From positions 18,657,438 through 18,721,437 of the forward strand of contig CM032797.1 of NCBI GenBank assembly GCA_019155185.1: a stretch of 64,000 bases of DNA. The letters are read 5' to 3'. Numbering within the stretch: position 1 is the first letter of the stretch; each line of letters opens with the position of its first letter. Of the stretch, positions 60,481 to 64,000 are shown piece by piece. The DNA is from Beaufortia kweichowensis (taxonomy: Eukaryota > Chordata > Actinopteri > Cypriniformes > Gastromyzontidae). The notes under the pieces were generated by a model that ran no database searches, was not told the origin of the DNA, and worked only from the letters and a program-made list of their open reading frames with translations. A program made the translations under genes and the position numbers.

Positions 60481-63400
60481 GTCCCTCATTCGTCCCAGTT
60501 CATGTAGATGACTACCCAACACCACGAACTGAGGGAAAGCTGTTCTGAAAGCCACGGAGATTCCGGTTAATGACAAACACAAGCTCTCATAAGTGATCCT
60601 GCGCGTATCCAATGAGAACCGACGGGAGGAGGGCCATCCAGACCCTCAGGGACGATCCATTTGACTGCTGCTTTACTAGGAACTCATCATCATTACAACA
60701 AAGCTTCTAGAAAAGATTTTATCACATCTGTGCAGCACTCTTTTAGCAAGCTCATTTATTCAGTGGACACTCTTACATGGTTAAAATGGCTGATGAATTA
60801 TTTCAAGACACAATAAAGACTGACAAGAATACAAACAGTTTTAAAATAATTTCATATATATTTACGTATTGAGCGGACACTTTTATCCAAAGCAAGTTAT
60901 GTGGCGTATCCTCTTAAAAATAAAGATGCTTCAGAAGTTTCTTCACAGTGATGCCACAGAAAAAACTATTTTGATTCCCAAAAAGCACCATATCTTTTTA
61001 TAGTCTAAAGAACCTTCTGTTGTGAATGCTGAAGGTTCTTCATGGATGTTGATGGTTCTTCATGAAGCACCTGAAGCCGCTTGGTAATGTGTAGAGACTT
61101 CACGTAGTCTAAATAAAACATCAAAAGAGAATGAGAGAAGTTTGATATATTAAGCTTAGGTAAACACTTTATTCAACACATCATTTTTAAGACATTAATG
61201 ATCACAATAACCATTAAATTATTGTCATCTTTCATTACAGCTAAAATAGTTATTTATTAGCAGCATGCAGTGAAAATGTTATACTGTAACCTTAAGAAAC
61301 TTTTGCTATCTGATCTAATTACATTTAATGTTGTAAGATACTGCAGTCCCAATTATTGGCTCGTATTAAAAGGATATTTATGGTTCAGAAGCGTTTACTT
61401 TGGACTTGACCACATGAAGCATATTTTAGGTTACACTAAATTAGGCAGAAGAACGTGTTTTACAAGCAGACCTCATGTTTTAAAGTCAATAGATAATCTT
61501 CTTATAAACATTACGGCAGTCTATTATTGCATTCAGAGGTGAAGTCATCTCAGAGTTATACAAGTTTACCTGAATTCACCTTCAAAAAATCAGGGATTTA
61601 AAAGAATGATAAACAAAGTAAAACAAGTACAAACATTTACGACCAACATGTGTTTGTGTTTTACATACAGAGAGTCCACTGAACGGCTGCGATTCAAATA
61701 CCTGTAACCAAAGAAAACATTTGAACTTTTCAAACAAATAACAATACGATATAATATTAGAAAGCAGCACTATTTCTATATGACTAATGTCAGGTTAGTA
61801 AATCTGTAAATGCTGTAAGTGGCCATCAATCACATTGTGTACATGTATAAATGGTGTTGATTATAAAAGAACTAAGAGCAGATCACGTACAGCATGTTTT
61901 AAAACCTGTACATCAAACTTTTAACACGAAGCACTTACACCAAAGCAAACTTCCTGGATGTTTCATTCAACCAGCTCTCATAAGCACCTAAGAATAGAAT
62001 AATGTCTATAATCCATATACTTTGTGGTCTGTGCACACATTTAATACCTGTACAGTCATCTGAGTTTGAAACGTTAAGCATAAATATTTAAACCATGGTA
62101 ATAAGTTGTAGAGCCAGATAAAATGATGAAGCGCACACTATGGGCCGGTGATGAAACGGCTTTAAAAATGTTTTGTTTTTATAAAACTGTGTCTAGACGA
62201 GAAGTACTACAAAGTGCATGTTGATAAAGTTTAGCGCTATAAACTCCGGATACCGCGGGAAGAATGATGGAAAACACAAAATTAAATCTTTCTGTAATCC
62301 AAACTATAATCTTGTTTACTGGCTAATGTAGATGTGCTTTCATGACTGAATTCAATGAGCTGTAGAAACAAAAACAACACAATCCAACACACACAATCAG
62401 GATTAGCACAAGGATTTGGCAACAATTTACATGTATTAGCAGATGATGCTTTTATCCAAAGCGACTTACATGTACATATGACATATGAGCATTTAATATT
62501 TCATCTATATGTATGATGAATTTTTTTTCAATGCAGCAAACCATGATGATTTTGGTTACTGAACTAAAATCTGATGGAGGAAGTACACAGAAGGTCTCAA
62601 AATTAACAATACAAAATCGGTCATTAATTAATTTCATTAATGGGTCAATAACAAACATATACTCTACTGCTGATATAAATAGTTTTAGCATGATTTGCAG
62701 TAAATGTGAACAGTGTCCATGCACAGGTCAGCGGTTGGGGTGGTTTCTAGGGTGTTGCTATGCAGTTGCTAAGGTGTTTTTCAGTTGCTAAGGTTGTTGC
62801 TGTATGGTTGCTTACAAGTCCAGGTCAAAATAGTCAACACCCAAAATTCCCAATAAGATATTCTGTTCTCTAAATATGTCTTGGGTCTTTCCTTCAATGT
62901 TAAGAACATGAATCCTTCAAGCCGTTTTATTATCTACAAACTAAAATTTAGAAAAGAGACCAACAGCCAATATATACAAGTTTATGACAGTAATTAAGAC
63001 ATACAGAATATTGTTGATTTGTACTTCTTAATGTTTTCTTAGTAAGTTATCAAAGCTGTTTACTTCTGTTAAACCCAACTGGGAAGCTGTTGGGAGATAA
63101 TCTTAAACAACCTCCCAAACTAAAGTACAAACTTCAAAAAGCACAAATCACGCTTGCTAATGTTATCAACAAAAGTTCTGATGAAGTGTTACGAGGGCCC
63201 TCACAGAAACATGGAGAAATCAGTCAGCATTTCTTTGCTCTCTCCAGAGAGTTATAAAAGAGATCGCCTTTCATCGCGTTAACACACAAATTTGAGAAAA
63301 ACGCCCGTCCTGCTTCACAGTCCACCAAAAGCAGCGCAATCACGCTTAAGTGGCTCACAACGAATCAATACAGAGCCGAAAGGAAGCCATTGATCAATAT

Positions 63401-64000
63401 CTACAGGTTTACGATTGTTCTTTAAAGGCTGAGACTCTATGACAAACAAACGTCAGGAAACATTCGCCTTTTATCCATAATTCATCAGAGAGGAGGAAAA
63501 TTCTGCTGTGATTCGCATCATGGGTGGAGATCATCATGATTATCCACCTACACTTCAATTATACACAAATTACACACAACTCATTTACTGCCCACCAAAT
63601 AATGCTCTGAATGTTGTGTTTTGATGGCCGGCATCCATGAAAAATGCATTCGGACTGATGCTTTGATCATAAAACAATGCTTTTGTTTGCTTAGTATCGA
63701 CCATAATCAACGTTTTTATAGTCAGAGGAATATATAAAATGATCTAAAATGATAAAGTGATGTCTCTGGCATAGGTTCACATTCACACAATAACTTCTGT
63801 CCTACAATGTCTGTTAAAAATACAAAGCAATAAACAGATTAACAATAGGTTATACATTTGGCTTTAAATGAACTAACATTTAAAGACGACCAAATTGTAC
63901 TAGTTTGCGTATTGCACGGCTTTGGACTATTACAGAAAGCTTTCACATTTTTCATGATATATAACAAAACATTAAAACAAGTGTCATTTTTACAGTATTG
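60481..64000. other. piezo2 upstream flank, no gene recognised
   Basis: AT-rich DNA. It holds a one-sided copy of the 36009 element (60911-61035), two SINE-like tails in minus orientation (60861-60900, 62425-62470) and a GTTGCTAAGG-type tandem repeat (62734-62813). Short frames here show no domain. Confidence 0.5.
62734..62813 (+). repeat. GTTGCTAAGG-type short tandem repeat
   Basis: Repeated GTTGCTA phrases (GGTGTTGCTATGCAGTTGCT, then CAGTTGCTAAGG) over about 80 bp. This kind of repeat is common in cyprinid-type genomes, from memory. Confidence 0.6.

Overview
This window is nuclear DNA from a bony fish, most likely an otophysan or cyprinid-type teleost. It is AT-rich, has GT-AG introns, carries many long (GA)n and (CA)n arrays, and contains short dispersed repeats of the kind common in cyprinid genomes. 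No prokaryotic, viral or CRISPR feature was seen. Three protein-coding genes are present. rab12 (minus strand) contributes only its first coding exon at 1175-1379, and the rest lies beyond the left edge. napg (plus strand, 2382-6492) encodes gamma-SNAP and is complete in 12 coding exons, giving 312 residues. piezo2 (minus strand, 9586-60063) encodes the mechanically gated channel Piezo2 and is complete from start to stop in 55 coding exons, two of which I treat as optional cassettes.

Layout: a CpG-rich head-to-head promoter region (about 1180-2381) lies between rab12 and napg. napg and piezo2 are convergent, with poly(A) signals facing each other about 380 bp apart (7669 on plus, 8054 on minus). 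From 9586 to 60063 everything is piezo2 exons and introns. From 60064 to the right edge is the piezo2 5' flank, with a CpG-rich start region up to about 60450 and then AT-rich repeat-bearing DNA with no gene that I can recognise. I read the piezo2 exons by hand from splice sites. All junction phases close, giving a 2,926-residue reference product (exon 39 in, exons 32 and 34 out) or 2,996 residues with both cassettes. napg next to piezo2 in convergent orientation matches the human chromosome 18p arrangement as I recall it.

The genes do not form a pathway. Rab12 is a small GTPase of endosomal and lysosomal traffic, gamma-SNAP works with NSF in SNARE recycling, and Piezo2 is the touch and proprioception channel. 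The most unusual signal is how repeat DNA sits on piezo2 splice sites. At least five introns use a microsatellite array of about 100-650 bp as the polypyrimidine or UG tract directly before the 3' splice site. All long (GA)n arrays have their pyrimidine strand in the piezo2 sense. A 29-bp minisatellite with about 16 acceptor-like motifs begins right at the 5' splice site of exon 39. Other points of interest are two phase-preserving cassette exons, a 12-bp in-frame repeat in exon 40, a CpG-island-like stretch inside intron 4, an exon-like unit on the opposite strand in intron 9, and several inverted-repeat elements. I found no convincing wholly new genetic system.
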